64,000 nucleotides of DNA, taken from NCBI GenBank assembly GCA_900465685.1, contig UEGR01000005.1, forward strand, positions 248,001 to 312,000, given 5' to 3'. Of this stretch, positions 46,101 to 54,760 are shown piece after piece; the first letter of the stretch is position 1; every line of letters starts with the position of its first letter. The DNA comes from Hyphomicrobiales bacterium (GTDB taxonomy: Bacteria > Pseudomonadota > Alphaproteobacteria > Rhizobiales > Rhizobiaceae). Under the pieces are notes generated by a model. The model saw only the letters and a program-made list of their open reading frames with translations. It ran no database searches and was not told where the DNA came from. The translations under genes and the position numbers were made by a program.

Positions 46101-46970
46101 CCGAACCGCCGTCAGGGCTACACCCAGAAGGCAGTTGTCGGCGGACACAAGGTCTATCTGCGCACCGGCGAGTTCGGTGATGGACGCCTCGGCGAAATCT
46201 TCATCGATATGCACAAGGAAGGCGCTGCTTTCCGTGCGATGATGAACAACTTCGCCATCGCTGTGTCGCTCGGCCTGCAATATGGCGTGCCGCTGGAAGA
46301 ATATGTGGAGGCATTCACCTTCACCAAGTTCGAACCGGCTGGCATCGTCATCGGCAATGACGCGATCAAGACCGCAACGTCGATCATCGACTATGTGTTC
46401 CGCGAACTGGCCGTGTCCTATCTGGGCCGCAACGACCTCGCCCATGTCGACACGAGCGATTTCTCTAACACGGCGCTCGGCAAGGGTATCCAGGAAGGCA
46501 AGACCAATCTGGTTTCGACCGGCTGGACGCGCGGCTACAAGCCGACACTGGTGACCAACACGACGCCGGGCAGCGAAGCCAAGGGTTCGTCGGCATCGGC
46601 GCCACAGGCTTCGAATGTCACGACCTTGAAGTCCAGTGCCACTCCGGCTGGTCGCCCGGCGACCATCGGTCTGGTGATGGAAGGTGCAACGGCTTTCAAG
46701 CGTGAGTTTGAAGAACAGACCGCTCCGGTGCAGCAGCAGGAAACTTCGGCTGCAACCGAACTGTTCTCCGACAAGGCTGCTGCCGACGCCGCTTCGGCCC
46801 GCGCCGAAAGCGCCAACTCGGCAAAGAAGATCGAAGCCGACCGTCGCATCAAGTCGATGATGCAGGGTTATACGGGCGACAGCTGCACCGAGTGCCAGAA
46901 CTTCACAATGGTGCGTAACGGCACCTGCCTGAAGTGTGACACATGCGGCGCAACGAGCGGCTGTAGCTGA
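43188..46970 (+). CDS. nrdJ: Class II (adenosylcobalamin-dependent) ribonucleotide reductase, long form
   Basis: 1260 aa from the ATG at 43188, giving MKIERRFT; an ATG three codons earlier (43179) is also possible and neither has a perfect ribosome site. It reduces ribonucleotides to deoxyribonucleotides using B12, independent of oxygen. Radical-site and catalytic residues lie in [18 protein letters not shown] (Asn474, Cys476, Glu478) with the partner Cys in [17 protein letters not shown] is the conserved barrel loop. A vitamin-B12-type insertion and an acidic linker ([12 protein letters not shown]) precede the C-terminal zinc-binding tail CTECQNF...CLKCDTC. This is the long NrdJ of Rhizobiales. 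No NrdAB is in view. Confidence 0.95.
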   Translation: MKIERRFTKENQSAYADIAFRTATSEIKNPDGSIVFRLENINVPAQFSQVAADILAQKYFRKAGVPAHLKKVEENDVPSWLWRSVADEDALASLPQNERYGSEMDACQVFDRLAGTWTYWGWKGGYFGSEEDALAFRDELAYMLATQRVAPNSPQWFNTGLHWAYGIDGPGQGHFYVDWQTGKLTKSKSSYEHPQPHACFIQSVADDLVNEGGIMDLWVREARLFKYGSGTGSNFSHLRGEGEKLSGGGKSSGLMSFLKIGDRAAGAIKSGGTTRRAAKMVVVDIDHPDIEEYIDWKVKEEQKVASLVTGSKIVKQHLAAIMKACVNCEADNDDCFDPSKNPALKREIKAAKKNQVPENYVKRVIQFARQGYTDIQFKTYDTDWDSEAYLTVSGQNSNNSVSLKDEFLRAVENDSDWNLTARKDGKVMKTLKARDLWEKIGYAAWASADPGLHYNTTMNDWHTCPVAGPIRASNPCSEYMFLDDTACNLASINLLTYRNKDGSFDIAAYEHTARLWTIVLEISVMMAQFPSKEIARLSYEYRTLGLGYANIGGLLMTSGIPYDSDEGRAICGALTAIMTGIAYATSAEMAKELGTFPSYEPNAEHMLRVMRNHRLAAHGETEGYEGLAVNPVALIAEDCPDQDLITHARAAWDKALELGEKHGYRNAQSTVIAPTGTIGLVMDCDTTGIEPDFALVKFKKLAGGGYFKIINRAVPEALRTLGYSESQIAEIEAYAVGHGNINQAPGVNPSSLRGKGFTDEKIEALNAALKSAFDIKFAFNKWTLGEDFCKDVLKLTDEQLNDFSFEMLPALGFSKKDIEAANIHVCGAMTLEGAPFLKEEDYAVFDCANPCGKIGKRYLSVDSHIRMMAAAQPFISGAISKTINMPNDATVEDCKNAYMLSWKLALKANALYRDGSKLSQPLNAALISDDEDEDDAVEALIEAPAAARAVQVTERIVEKVIEKIVHEREKLPNRRQGYTQKAVVGGHKVYLRTGEFGDGRLGEIFIDMHKEGAAFRAMMNNFAIAVSLGLQYGVPLEEYVEAFTFTKFEPAGIVIGNDAIKTATSIIDYVFRELAVSYLGRNDLAHVDTSDFSNTALGKGIQEGKTNLVSTGWTRGYKPTLVTNTTPGSEAKGSSASAPQASNVTTLKSSATPAGRPATIGLVMEGATAFKREFEEQTAPVQQQETSAATELFSDKAAADAASARAESANSAKKIEADRRIKSMMQGYTGDSCTECQNFTMVRNGTCLKCDTCGATSGCS

Positions 46971-46996
46971 TCGAGTAACAAGTGAGTAACGAATTT

Positions 46997-47023
46997 GAGG
47001 GCGCGCATCCAATGCGCGCCCTC
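46997..47023. terminator. Strong terminator after nrdJ
   Basis: GAGGGCGCGCAT (46997-47008) and ATGCGCGCCCTC (47012-47023) form a perfect 12-bp stem with a 3-base loop; ATCTTATT follows, a weak T-tract. Confidence 0.8.
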
Positions 47024-47347
47024 ATCTTATTGGCGAAGGCAGCAACCAAGACCACGCAGCAGACCTCCAAGTGTTTTGGAATTTTGCGAGAACAACCAGC
47101 CGAAAACCAAAACTATTGACCTTTCTTACATCTTCGAACATTCTGACTGCCATGAATATCAATCTTGGCTTTACACGCATTATACGACGCCGACGCTGCA
47201 TAATCGTGCAGCGTGGCGCTTTGATTCTGCGATGGCGTGAGTTTCTGGAGAGCTAGTTCTCCTTGTCATCATAGGGTTTTTCGCAACCTGCCCACCTCTC
47301 GGTCGGCGGGTTTTTTATTGTCTGGACAGTCGAAACCTGGAGAAAAG
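47024..47347. other. Intergenic region with internal hairpin and terminator (possible small RNA)
   Basis: ACGCTGCA (47193-47200) and TGCAGCGT (47207-47214) form a perfect 8-bp hairpin. A second terminator lies at 47287-47316: CCTGCC pairs with GGCGGG, followed by TTTTTTATT. It would stop any transcript started here before it reaches the GNAT gene. A 34-codon Arg-rich reading frame spans the hairpin (47152-47256) but has no ribosome site. Confidence 0.45.
47287..47316 (+). terminator. Terminator upstream of the GNAT gene
   Basis: CCTGCC(C)ACC, TCTC loop, GGT(C)GGCGGG, then TTTTTT. The stem includes one G-U pair. It lies before, not after, a known gene, so it either ends a small RNA or attenuates the GNAT gene. 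Confidence 0.7.
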
Positions 47348-47956
47348 ATGCCCTTGCAACCTGGCTTCCCACCCATCACTTTCCGGTCTGCAACCCAAGA
47401 GGATTGCGCCCATCTTGTCCTTTTTGCCGACATGGCGACACGCCGCCTGACTTCATTTCTGTGGGGACAGATGGCTGCGCCGGGGCAATCCGCATTCGAG
47501 GTCGGCCGCAACGTGATCCGTAATGTCGAAAACCATTTCACACACTTTTCGAATTGGCGTGTGGCCGAACATCAAGGCGAGACTGTGGGAGCCTTGAACG
47601 GATATGTCATCCCTGAACCAACCACGTCGGCGCTACCCGTCCCAGACATTGTGGTGCCATTGAACGAGCTGAAGAATATGGCAGCAGGGACATGGTATAT
47701 TTCTGCCATCGCGATCCATCCCGAACATCAAGGCAAGGGCTTTGGCTCACAGCTACTCGCGGAGGCGGAACGCATCGCAAGATTGGCGGGCTACAACCGT
47801 CTGACGCTTTTGGTCGGAAGCTTCAACACCGGAGCCTATCAGCTATATCAAAGATGCGGTTTCACCGAATGGGCGAGACGCTCGTTTCTTCCTTTTCCAG
47901 GTTCAGATGAGGGCGAATGGATACTCATGGTTAAGGACCTGTCATGCAAATCCTGA
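47348..47956 (+). CDS. GNAT family N-acetyltransferase
   Basis: 202 aa from the ATG at 47348 (GGAG six bases upstream); an open frame to 47237 would run through the terminator. Residues 10-70 form the N-terminal helical part (FRSATQEDCAHLVLFADMATR); the acetyl-CoA loop is in YISAIAIHPEHQGKGFGSQLL; ITYQLYQRCGF-like AYQLYQRCGFTEW closes the fold. The extended N-terminal half with LWGQMAAPGQSAFEVGRN is typical of the larger GNAT proteins annotated in Rhizobiales. The acceptor substrate is unknown. It has its own upstream terminator, so it is probably transcribed separately. Confidence 0.87.
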   Translation: MPLQPGFPPITFRSATQEDCAHLVLFADMATRRLTSFLWGQMAAPGQSAFEVGRNVIRNVENHFTHFSNWRVAEHQGETVGALNGYVIPEPTTSALPVPDIVVPLNELKNMAAGTWYISAIAIHPEHQGKGFGSQLLAEAERIARLAGYNRLTLLVGSFNTGAYQLYQRCGFTEWARRSFLPFPGSDEGEWILMVKDLSCKS

Positions 47957-48222
47957 CTTGCGTCACAACGGAACCGGTGTGGAGATGGAAAGGATGACAA
48001 GATCATCTAGCTGGAACGGTGTCCCTAAACCGGGCCGCTCTTTCTGTTTGTGATGGGAGGAAGCAGCCCGTACATTCTGGCGCATAAGCAAGGCCGTATG
48101 AATTGTGAGTTTTGCCGCGATGAAGGGTTTCAAACGGGCGACTTGTGGGCATACTGGTCTTCAATCATTTGTCGGCTCACTTCGTGGGCCGGCCCTCCAC
48201 ATTCCGGTTTTGTGAGGACGCG

Positions 48223-49254
48223 ATGAAAGCGATTGTCATCCACGCTGCAAAGGATTTGCGCATTGACGAGCGTGAGCCCGAGACGCCCGGTCCCGGCGAG
48301 GTTGAAATCCGTCTCGCCACTGGCGGAATTTGCGGCTCCGACCTACATTATTACAACCATGGCGGCTTCGGCACCGTGCGCGTCAAGGAACCGATGATCC
48401 TCGGTCACGAGGTTTCCGGTCATATCGCGGCGCTCGGCGAAGGCGTTTCCGGGCTAGCCATCGGCGATCTGGTCGCCATATCGCCGTCCCGTCCCTGCGG
48501 TCACTGCGAATACTGCCTCAAAGGGCTGCCCAACCACTGTTTCAACATGCGCTTTTACGGATCGGCGATGCCCTTCCCGCATATTCAAGGCGCGTTTCGG
48601 GAACGGCTCGTCGCGCAGGCGAGCCAATGTGTGAAGGCCGATGGTCTCAGTGCCGGTGAAGCGGCGATGGCTGAACCGCTCGCGGTCACACTGCATGCCA
48701 CGCGCCGCGCGGGCGAGATTTTGGGCAAGCGTGTGCTGGTGACCGGCTGCGGTCCCATCGGTACTCTGTCTATCCTGTCGGCCCGTCGCGCAGGAGCGGC
48801 GGAGATCGTCGCGGCGGATATTTCCGGGCCAGCGCTGGATTTCGCGCGCAAAGCTGGTGCGGATCGCACGATCAATCTTTCGCAGAACCCGGAAGGGTTG
48901 GCCGAATTCAGCCAGAACAAGGGTGCATTCGACATATTGTATGAGTGTTCAGGCGCAGCCTCTGCTCTTGTGGCAGGCATTCACGCGCTTAGACCGCGCG
49001 GCATCATCGTACAGCTCGGAGTGGGCGGCGAGATGAACCTGCCGATCAACACGATAACGGCCAAGGAACTCGATCTGCGCGGTTCTTTCCGATTCCACGA
49101 AGAATTCGGTCTCGCTGTAAAGCTCATGCAGGACGGGTTGATCGACGTCAAACCGCTCATCACGCAGACCCTGCCGCTGGCCGATGCGCTGAGAGCCTTC
49201 GATATCGCGTCGGATAAAACGCAATCGATGAAAACCCAGATTGCATTCAACTAA
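48223..49254 (+). CDS. idnD: Zinc-dependent polyol/L-idonate 5-dehydrogenase
   Basis: 343 aa from the ATG at 48223 (GAGG upstream); a longer frame to 48145 is unlikely. It is a medium-chain dehydrogenase. Catalytic zinc ligands are in GGICGSDLHYYNHGG (Cys, then His further on) and GHEVSGH; the structural zinc site CGHCEYCLKGLPNHC is intact; the NAD(P) loop is VTGCGPIGTLS. With idnO (SDR) 67 bases downstream it matches the idonate/gluconate pathway pair: L-idonate to 5-ketogluconate, then to gluconate. No kinase, transporter or regulator of that pathway is adjacent, so only part of the system is here. Confidence 0.85.
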   Translation: MKAIVIHAAKDLRIDEREPETPGPGEVEIRLATGGICGSDLHYYNHGGFGTVRVKEPMILGHEVSGHIAALGEGVSGLAIGDLVAISPSRPCGHCEYCLKGLPNHCFNMRFYGSAMPFPHIQGAFRERLVAQASQCVKADGLSAGEAAMAEPLAVTLHATRRAGEILGKRVLVTGCGPIGTLSILSARRAGAAEIVAADISGPALDFARKAGADRTINLSQNPEGLAEFSQNKGAFDILYECSGAASALVAGIHALRPRGIIVQLGVGGEMNLPINTITAKELDLRGSFRFHEEFGLAVKLMQDGLIDVKPLITQTLPLADALRAFDIASDKTQSMKTQIAFN

Positions 49255-49321
49255 AGAACTTCAAAAAAGTGCGAGGCAGGTTCTATCACTTTGTGCTGAC
49301 TGAACTGCTTCAGGAGGAACT

Positions 49322-50077
49322 ATGAGCGTTCAACTCTTCGATCTGACAGGCAAACGCGCGCTTGTGACCGGCTCTTCGCAAGGGATCGGCTATGCGCTGG
49401 CAAAGGGCCTCGCCGCCGCTGGGGCTGACGTTATTCTCAATGGTCGCGATGCGGCCAAGCTGAAGGCGGCAGCCGAAAGCCTCGGAGTGAAGCACACACT
49501 GGCCTTCGATGCGACGGACCATGAAGCCGTTCGCGCGGCCATAGACGGGTTCGAAGCGGATTTCGGCCCCATAGATATTCTCGTCAACAATGCGGGCATG
49601 CAGCACCGCACCCCGCTGGAGGACTTTCCAGCCGATGCTTTTGAACGTTTGCTGAAAGCCAATGTCTCCACCGTGTTCAACGTGGGGCAGGCTGTTGCCA
49701 GACACATGATCAAGCGCGGCGCGGGCAAGATCATCAACATCGCCAGCGTCCAGACTGCCCTCGCTAGACCGGGCATAGCCCCTTATACCGCCACAAAGGG
49801 CGCGGTCGGCAATCTCACCAAGGGCATGGCCACCGATTGGGCCAAATACGGCCTGCAATGCAATGCTATCGCGCCGGGATATTTCGACACGCCGTTGAAC
49901 ACCGCTCTGGTTTCAGATCCGACTTTCTCCAACTGGCTTGAAAAGCGCACCCCGGCCGGGCGCTGGGGCAAGGTTGATGAGCTTGTCGGCGCTTGCATCT
50001 TCCTTGCGTCCAATGCCTCATCCTTCGTCAATGGCCATGTGCTCTACGTGGATGGCGGCATCACCGCCTCTCTTTGA
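49322..50077 (+). CDS. idnO: Gluconate 5-dehydrogenase-type short-chain dehydrogenase
   Basis: 251 aa SDR. It interconverts 5-ketogluconate and gluconate with NAD(P). The N-terminal FDLTGKRALVTGSSQGIGYALA contains the TGxxxGIG loop; VNNAGMQHRTPLEDFPADAF, the IINIASVQ serine region, PYTATKG (YxxxK) and a final VNGHVLYVDGGITASL complete the family marks, the MQHR following NNAG being typical of IdnO. A strong CAGGAGGAA ribosome site precedes the ATG. It is the second gene of the pair with idnD and is followed by a GATGCCG/CGGCATC hairpin. Confidence 0.88.
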   Translation: MSVQLFDLTGKRALVTGSSQGIGYALAKGLAAAGADVILNGRDAAKLKAAAESLGVKHTLAFDATDHEAVRAAIDGFEADFGPIDILVNNAGMQHRTPLEDFPADAFERLLKANVSTVFNVGQAVARHMIKRGAGKIINIASVQTALARPGIAPYTATKGAVGNLTKGMATDWAKYGLQCNAIAPGYFDTPLNTALVSDPTFSNWLEKRTPAGRWGKVDELVGACIFLASNASSFVNGHVLYVDGGITASL

Positions 50078-50106
50078 AGATCAAAGACTGTAGCAATTCG
50101 CATACA

Positions 50107-50143
50107 GATGCCGGTCCGTGGATAATTTAACGGGATCGGCATC
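50107..50143 (+). terminator. Hairpin after idnO
   Basis: GATGCCGGTCC (50107-50117) pairs with GGATCGGCATC (50133-50143), 11 bp with one G-U pair; TCTTAAAA follows. Probable terminator. Confidence 0.6.
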
Positions 50144-50285
50144 TCTTAAAAATACTCCCGGCGGTTGATTTGGAGGCCGCACCGCCTTATTTCGCAATAA
50201 ATCTCGATGATACAATCATCAAAACTGTGGTGGTCGTTGAACGGCAACCATCAACACTCGCGAAAACACGTCTCGGGAAAATCTA

Positions 50286-51497
50286 TTGTCGGAATTCTTT
50301 ATTGCACATCCGTGGGCGGAGACGCTTACGGCTCTTGGGGGATTGTTTCTCTCCGCATTCATCGCAAATTTTCTGATCAAGGCAATTCTGCTCAAGCTGC
50401 TCGACCGGATTGTTCGGAAAACTTCATTCGGTCAGGACGAAGAGCTGAAGCAGCACAGCGTCATCAGTCGTCTGGCTAATATCATTCCTGCCCTGATCAT
50501 TTCTTCCGGCATTCTGGCGATCCCAGGACTGCCGGATACCGCGATCACGATCATTCGTAATGTTGCGATCGCCTTTATCATTCTGACGCTGGCCTTAGCG
50601 GTCAATTCTGCATTCGGTGTGGTCGACACGCTTTATCATCGACGTCCGGAAGCGCGTTATCGGCCCATCAAGGGCTATATTCAGGTCACCAAGCTGGCGG
50701 TCTATATCATCGCCGCCGTCCTCATCATCGCAACCCTGCTTGATAAGTCGCCGGTTATTCTACTTTCCGGTGTCGGTGCAATGGCTGCCGTGCTGATCCT
50801 CGTTTTTCAGGACACGCTGCTCTCACTGGTCGCCAGTATGCAGATCGCCTCGTCAAACATGGTTCGCGTGGGAGACTGGATCGAGATGAAGAACCTCGAT
50901 GCCAATGGTGATGTGACGGAAATCGCGCTTTATACGGTCAAGGTGCAGAATTTCGACAAAACGATCACCACCATCCCGATCCGCAAGCTCATCACAGAAC
51001 CGATGAAGAATTATCGTGGCATGCAGGAATCGGGCGGTCGTCGCATCAAGCGTGCGCTTTACATCGATCAGAACTCAATCCGTTTTCTCTCCAACGATGA
51101 ACGCGCAAGCATGGCATCCGTCGACTGGCTGGCTGATTATCTCCCCAAAAAGGCCAAGGAAATCGCGGAATGGAACGACAAGCTAGGCGACCGCGCCAAA
51201 AATCCCGTCAACACGCGGCGTTTCACAAATATCGGCACGTTCCGTGCCTATGTGGAAAATTATCTGCGCAATCATTCCGGCGTTCATAAGGGCATGACGC
51301 TGCTCGTGCGTCAGATGGACCCGACGCCGGAAGGACTGCCTCTCGAAATTTACTGCTTCGCCAACACTACCGTCTGGGCGTCTTTCGAGCAGATACAGTC
51401 CGATATTTTCGATCACCTCTATGCGGTGCTGCCCGAATTCGGCCTGAGTGCCTTCCAGAACCCGAGCGGCAAGGATTTCCGCAAGCTGGTGGATTGA
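50286..51497 (+). CDS. Mechanosensitive ion channel family protein (YbdG/MscS-like)
   Basis: 403 aa from a TTG at 50286; the frame lacks any nearby ATG, so a non-AUG start seems genuine. N-terminal membrane segments occupy residues about 15-40, 65-110 and 135-160, followed by the pore-lining helix and MscS beta domain: PVILLSGVGAMAAVLILVFQDTLLSLVAS and VRVGDWIEMKNLDANGDVTEI, TVKVQNFDKTITTIPIRKLI. The long C-terminal cytoplasmic part (260-403) is typical of E. coli YbdG (MscM). It releases solutes on osmotic down-shock. It stands alone. Confidence 0.9.
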   Translation: MSEFFIAHPWAETLTALGGLFLSAFIANFLIKAILLKLLDRIVRKTSFGQDEELKQHSVISRLANIIPALIISSGILAIPGLPDTAITIIRNVAIAFIILTLALAVNSAFGVVDTLYHRRPEARYRPIKGYIQVTKLAVYIIAAVLIIATLLDKSPVILLSGVGAMAAVLILVFQDTLLSLVASMQIASSNMVRVGDWIEMKNLDANGDVTEIALYTVKVQNFDKTITTIPIRKLITEPMKNYRGMQESGGRRIKRALYIDQNSIRFLSNDERASMASVDWLADYLPKKAKEIAEWNDKLGDRAKNPVNTRRFTNIGTFRAYVENYLRNHSGVHKGMTLLVRQMDPTPEGLPLEIYCFANTTVWASFEQIQSDIFDHLYAVLPEFGLSAFQNPSGKDFRKLVD

Positions 51498-51669
51498 ATT
51501 TGACGTTTGAATCTCCGCTGACACATATACGGTTTCAAACGTAAAATTCGAAAAATCAAATAGATACATATAGTTGCTGGTGGTTTTTATGATTCCAACA
51601 TTTGCTCAGCGCGTGAACTGAGGGATGCAAGTGTTGGAATCAGACCACTAGTGCTGGCGGAGTAAAGCT

Positions 51670-53007
51670 TTAGCGAAGGGCCTCCACAACGCGCGCGTCA
51701 AGGTTTTGGACGCTATAGCCTGAACGGGTGGGCGTCAGCCCCAGACGCACCATGGCCAGATGCATGGATGGAACGATCATGACGGTTTGTCCGTCATGGC
51801 CGGACATCCAGAATGCATCGTCTGGAATGCTGCCCTCGCCCGCCTTGGCCCCGCCTGCCCGCAACCAGACTTGCGCAGAACCGTAACGACCACCTGAGGC
51901 CGATGAAGGCTTGCGCATAAACGAAACGAAATCCGCTGGCAGAACCTGCTTGCCATCGAGTTTCGCCCCATCTGCCAGAAATGCGCCCAGCTTGGCCCAG
52001 TCGCGCGACGTCGCATACATATAGGATGAGCCGGCAAACACGCCCGAGGCGTCGGTTTCCAATATGGCGCTGGTCATGCCCAGCGGTTCGAACAGAGCGA
52101 TGCGCGGATAGACGAGTGCCTCATTCCGGTCGTCAAAACTCTCCATGAACAGCTTGGACAGAATATTCGCCGTACCGCTGGAATAGTTGAATTTCGTTCC
52201 CGGTTGCGCCTCCAGCGGAAGCGAAGCCGCAAATCCAGCCATATCCTTTTCGAGAAACAGCATGCGCGTAACATCCGCCACTGTTCCGTAATTCTCGTTG
52301 AACCGCAACCCGCTTTCCATGGCCATCAGATTGGCAACGGTAATCTTGGCGCGCTCGTCCTTTTGCCATTCCGGCAAAAGATTGCTTTTGCCCAGATCCA
52401 TGCGATTTTCAGCAACGCGCATCCCGATCAGCGTCGCCATGACGGATTTGGTCATCGACCAGCCAAGAAGCGGCGTATCGGCGTTGAAGCCTTCTCCATA
52501 GGTTTCGGCGACAAGCTGACCATTTTGAATAACCGCGACCGCTCGCATACCGGGGCCCGCCAGTTCGTTGTCCTCGATAACGCTCTGCACCTTTGCGGAG
52601 ATCGCGATATCCAGCGACGGCGCTGCCGCTGATGCCGCCTCATCGCTAACCATGCTACGACTATCCGTCGATTGAATATTGGCGCATCCCTGCCCGGGAA
52701 GAAACACAGCTTTGCTGGGCGCGAAGAATCCGAAAATCCGCACCGTTACGGTGTTGGTGTTGTCGTCCACGGCAACATTGAGGAATTTCAGCAGTGGATT
52801 TCCGGGTGCCTGAACATCATCGGCGAGAACCGCGTCGGCGTCACGCTTGGCGATAAAAATATTGGAGCAGACGATCTTGGCCGCATAACCCGTGCCAACC
52901 CGCAAAAGCTCCGGTGGGCTGAAACCAAGCCATGCCGCCGCGCCGACAAGCAGCAGAACGACCAAACCGAAGACGGATTGCAGGAACCGCTTTAAAAACT
53001 TCGACAT
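51670..53007 (-). CDS. Membrane-anchored serine hydrolase of the beta-lactamase/esterase VIII type
   Basis: 445 aa from the ATG at 53007. A single N-terminal anchor (FLQSVFGLVVLLLVGAAAWLGF) precedes a periplasmic domain. The catalytic fold of class C beta-lactamase-like enzymes is evident: SMTK (SxxK) after LLGW, the tyrosine motif in FNYSSGTANIL (YSS in place of YxN), and SGHDGQ near the end in place of KTG. These variants match 6-aminohexanoate-dimer hydrolase or esterase-type members rather than true beta-lactamases. The substrate is unknown. It is read alone on the minus strand, 97 bases downstream of the DUF1003 gene. Confidence 0.85.
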   Translation of the reverse strand: MSKFLKRFLQSVFGLVVLLLVGAAAWLGFSPPELLRVGTGYAAKIVCSNIFIAKRDADAVLADDVQAPGNPLLKFLNVAVDDNTNTVTVRIFGFFAPSKAVFLPGQGCANIQSTDSRSMVSDEAASAAAPSLDIAISAKVQSVIEDNELAGPGMRAVAVIQNGQLVAETYGEGFNADTPLLGWSMTKSVMATLIGMRVAENRMDLGKSNLLPEWQKDERAKITVANLMAMESGLRFNENYGTVADVTRMLFLEKDMAGFAASLPLEAQPGTKFNYSSGTANILSKLFMESFDDRNEALVYPRIALFEPLGMTSAILETDASGVFAGSSYMYATSRDWAKLGAFLADGAKLDGKQVLPADFVSFMRKPSSASGGRYGSAQVWLRAGGAKAGEGSIPDDAFWMSGHDGQTVMIVPSMHLAMVRLGLTPTRSGYSVQNLDARVVEALR

Positions 53008-53104
53008 GAAATACCGTCTTCTTTTCAGAGCAAGAACCGCATCCGTTTCGGGACAATGCACTTGCAAAAAACACGTCTAAACGAAGATCAATGTTGCTGC
53101 GCAA

Positions 53105-53689
53105 TCAGGATTGCTTCTGATTTTTCTCCAGCAGGATACCTGACAGAATTTCGATTTGCTGCTGCTGTTTCTCAATCAGCCCTCGCAGTTCGTTCGAGCG
53201 CAGCTGATCGAATTTCTCATGCAGAGCCATGATTTCGATTTCGGCTTTCAAATTCACTTCATAATCGTGCGACGCGTCCAGCCGGTCCTTAGCCGCCTGC
53301 CGGTTCTGGCTCATCATGATGATTGGCGCTTGAACCGCCGCCAGCATGGAGAGAACCAGGTTGAGAAAAATATACGGATAAGGGTCAAAGGCTCTGGTCG
53401 CGAGCAAGCTGTTGAACACCACCCAGGCCGCAAGAATGACACCAAAGACAATGATAAAGGTCCATGAGCCGCCAAATTCGGCGACCTTGTCGGCCAAACG
53501 CTGCCCGGTGGTTCGCTTTTCGTCGAAGGATTGGTTGATATCTTGCGCGATGGTCTGCCTTTCGGCCAATCGCTTGAGAACGGACTTTTCCCGGGCGGTT
53601 AACGTCTCCGGCGATCGCCCCAGATAGCGCAACACCCTATCGAGAACTTCCTGACGAAACTTGCTGGTTTTATCGTCCGCTTCCGACAT
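53105..53689 (-). CDS. DUF1003 family membrane protein
   Basis: 194 aa from the ATG at 53689 (GGAGAG upstream). The core has two transmembrane helices: FGGSWTFIIVFGVILAAWVVFN, and YPYIFLNLVLSMLAAVQAPIIMMSQNRQ with the AAVQAPIIMMSQNRQ signature of DUF1003. A cytoplasmic N-terminus with a basic helix precedes it, and the C-terminus is a coiled coil rich in Glu and Gln (LRGLIEKQQQQIEILSGILLE). Members are widespread and uncharacterised. It lies upstream of the serine hydrolase on the same strand; co-transcription is possible. Confidence 0.88.
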   Translation of the reverse strand: MSEADDKTSKFRQEVLDRVLRYLGRSPETLTAREKSVLKRLAERQTIAQDINQSFDEKRTTGQRLADKVAEFGGSWTFIIVFGVILAAWVVFNSLLATRAFDPYPYIFLNLVLSMLAAVQAPIIMMSQNRQAAKDRLDASHDYEVNLKAEIEIMALHEKFDQLRSNELRGLIEKQQQQIEILSGILLEKNQKQS

Positions 53690-53794
53690 GCCGCTCTCCG
53701 AGTCTGACCACACTGAGTGCATGTTTCAGCGAAACGGAGATTCAGTCAATTACTGACGTTTTACAGAAACGACGTGCACGGCTCACCATATGAA

Positions 53795-53816
53795 AAGGGC
53801 GCTCGCGCGCCCCTCA
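53795..53816 (-). terminator. Terminator of the His/Arg-rich protein gene
   Basis: On the minus strand GGGCGC-GCGA-GCGCCC followed by TTTT. It lies within 30 bases of the stop of the 53822 gene. Confidence 0.75.
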
Positions 53817-53821
53817 TTATT

Positions 53822-54148
53822 TTATCGATTGGAACTGCCCGGGCCATTCCACCGGCCACCGTGATGCCGGTGATGTCCACGATAGTAATCGCGCTTGTAA
53901 TGACGGTGCGATTGCCAGCGGTGATCTCTGTAGTGGCGACGATCGGAACGCCAATGATCCCGTCTGTGGTAATTCCGCTTCTTCCAATGCTTATGCGAAT
54001 GGTAACCGCGATGGTCGCGAACCTGTTCAACATTGGAGGTTACGCCGGGCTTTGCCAGATTGGCCACTGGCGCAGCGGAAGCCGCTCCGGCACCCACTAA
54101 CAAGCCGACGCCAACAATTCCTGCGATAAGTCCACTAAAGAGCTTCAT
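53822..54148 (-). CDS. Exported His/Arg/Tyr-rich small protein
   Basis: 108 aa from the ATG at 54148 (GAGGAG upstream). MKLFSGLIAGIVGVGLLVGAGAASA is a signal peptide. After APVANLAKPGVTSNVEQVRDHRG the mature C-terminal 60 residues are almost entirely His, Arg, Tyr, Lys and Trp (HSHKHWKKRNYHRRDHW, RDHRWQSHRHYKRDYYRGHH). Such tails often bind divalent metals or are highly cationic surface proteins; which applies here is unknown. I recognise it only as a type common in Rhizobiales. No neighbouring gene explains it. Confidence 0.75.
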   Translation of the reverse strand: MKLFSGLIAGIVGVGLLVGAGAASAAPVANLAKPGVTSNVEQVRDHRGYHSHKHWKKRNYHRRDHWRSDRRHYRDHRWQSHRHYKRDYYRGHHRHHGGRWNGPGSSNR

Positions 54149-54427
54149 TTCCTGTACTCCTCTCGATGGAAGCATCATGAAACTTAGCGCATGAACTCAA
54201 AATGAACAGCTTTGACTTTTCAACCATCTGTGATCATCTTAATAAAACCATCAATATTCTTCAAAATATTTTTAGCGCGATAACAATTAGTTACCGCGAT
54301 GGAAAAGCCAGGAAATACGCAGCAAATATTCGTTACAAATCTTCGATTGAGATAAATGCGGTCCGCTGTAAATTCATCTTCGGCGGCCCAAGCAACCGCC
54401 CCGACTGGAAGACACACCAGTCCGTTA

Positions 54428-54497
54428 AATTGCGTGTTGCCCCAATGACACGCAATTGACATGGGAGACGCCACGCTGCCCTTGTTGAGCGTCTCCC
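54428..54497. ncRNA. Two adjacent perfect 9-bp hairpins, candidate small RNA
   Basis: Hairpin 1: AATTGCGTG (54428-54436) with CACGCAATT (54449-54457), 12-base loop. Hairpin 2: GGGAGACGC (54463-54471) with GCGTCTCCC (54489-54497), 17-base loop. Only five bases separate them, and the loops contain CCCC/GCCC words. No T-run follows either, so they are not ordinary terminators. The strand is not determined. Confidence 0.4.
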
Positions 54498-54696
54498 ACT
54501 CCATCTTCTCGATGCAACCTGTACGGGTTCATTTTTCTGCCGCCTTTATGCAATCATCTCCACACGCGCTTCGTTGCATCAGCGGTGAAGCGCACCCCGG
54601 CGTCATTATGCACCAAACACAAACGTCGGGGTTTCTCCTTTTGGTTTCCGCCTCCCTACAGTTTCAGTCAATCTGATCGCGTTTGGCAATGAACGG

Positions 54697-54721
54697 TGAA
54701 CTATCCGGCTATTCGTGCGTT
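54697..54721 (+). promoter_or_regulatory. EcfG-type promoter for the CsbD gene
   Basis: TGAAC (54697-54701), 16 bases, CGTT (54718-54721); one mismatch to the GGAAC/CGTT consensus. It lies 40 bases upstream of the csbD-like start, a normal spacing. Confidence 0.6.
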
Positions 54722-54760
54722 ACTCCTCTGTCCCCAAAACGCAAAACGGAGGAAATCCCG

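Larger units (their letters stand above)
54149..54760. other. 0.6-kb intergenic region with two tandem hairpins
   Basis: No gene seen. It contains the twin hairpins at 54428-54497 and the EcfG-like promoter at 54697-54721, both listed. The left part (54200-54330) is A/T-rich. Confidence 0.5.

Noticed and set aside
42897..47012. Two very long open frames on the minus strand opposite nrdJ (42897-45002 and 45006-47012)
   Set aside because: They mirror the codon bias of nrdJ on the other strand and their translations show no family features; nrdJ has complete catalytic motifs.
47152..47256. 34-codon Arg-rich frame as a gene
   Set aside because: No ribosome binding site, and it overlaps a perfect hairpin; mentioned only as part of a possible small RNA.
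54202..54459. 85-codon plus-strand frame in the 54149-54760 gap
   Set aside because: A/T-rich, no signal peptide or ribosome site, and it overlaps the twin hairpins.
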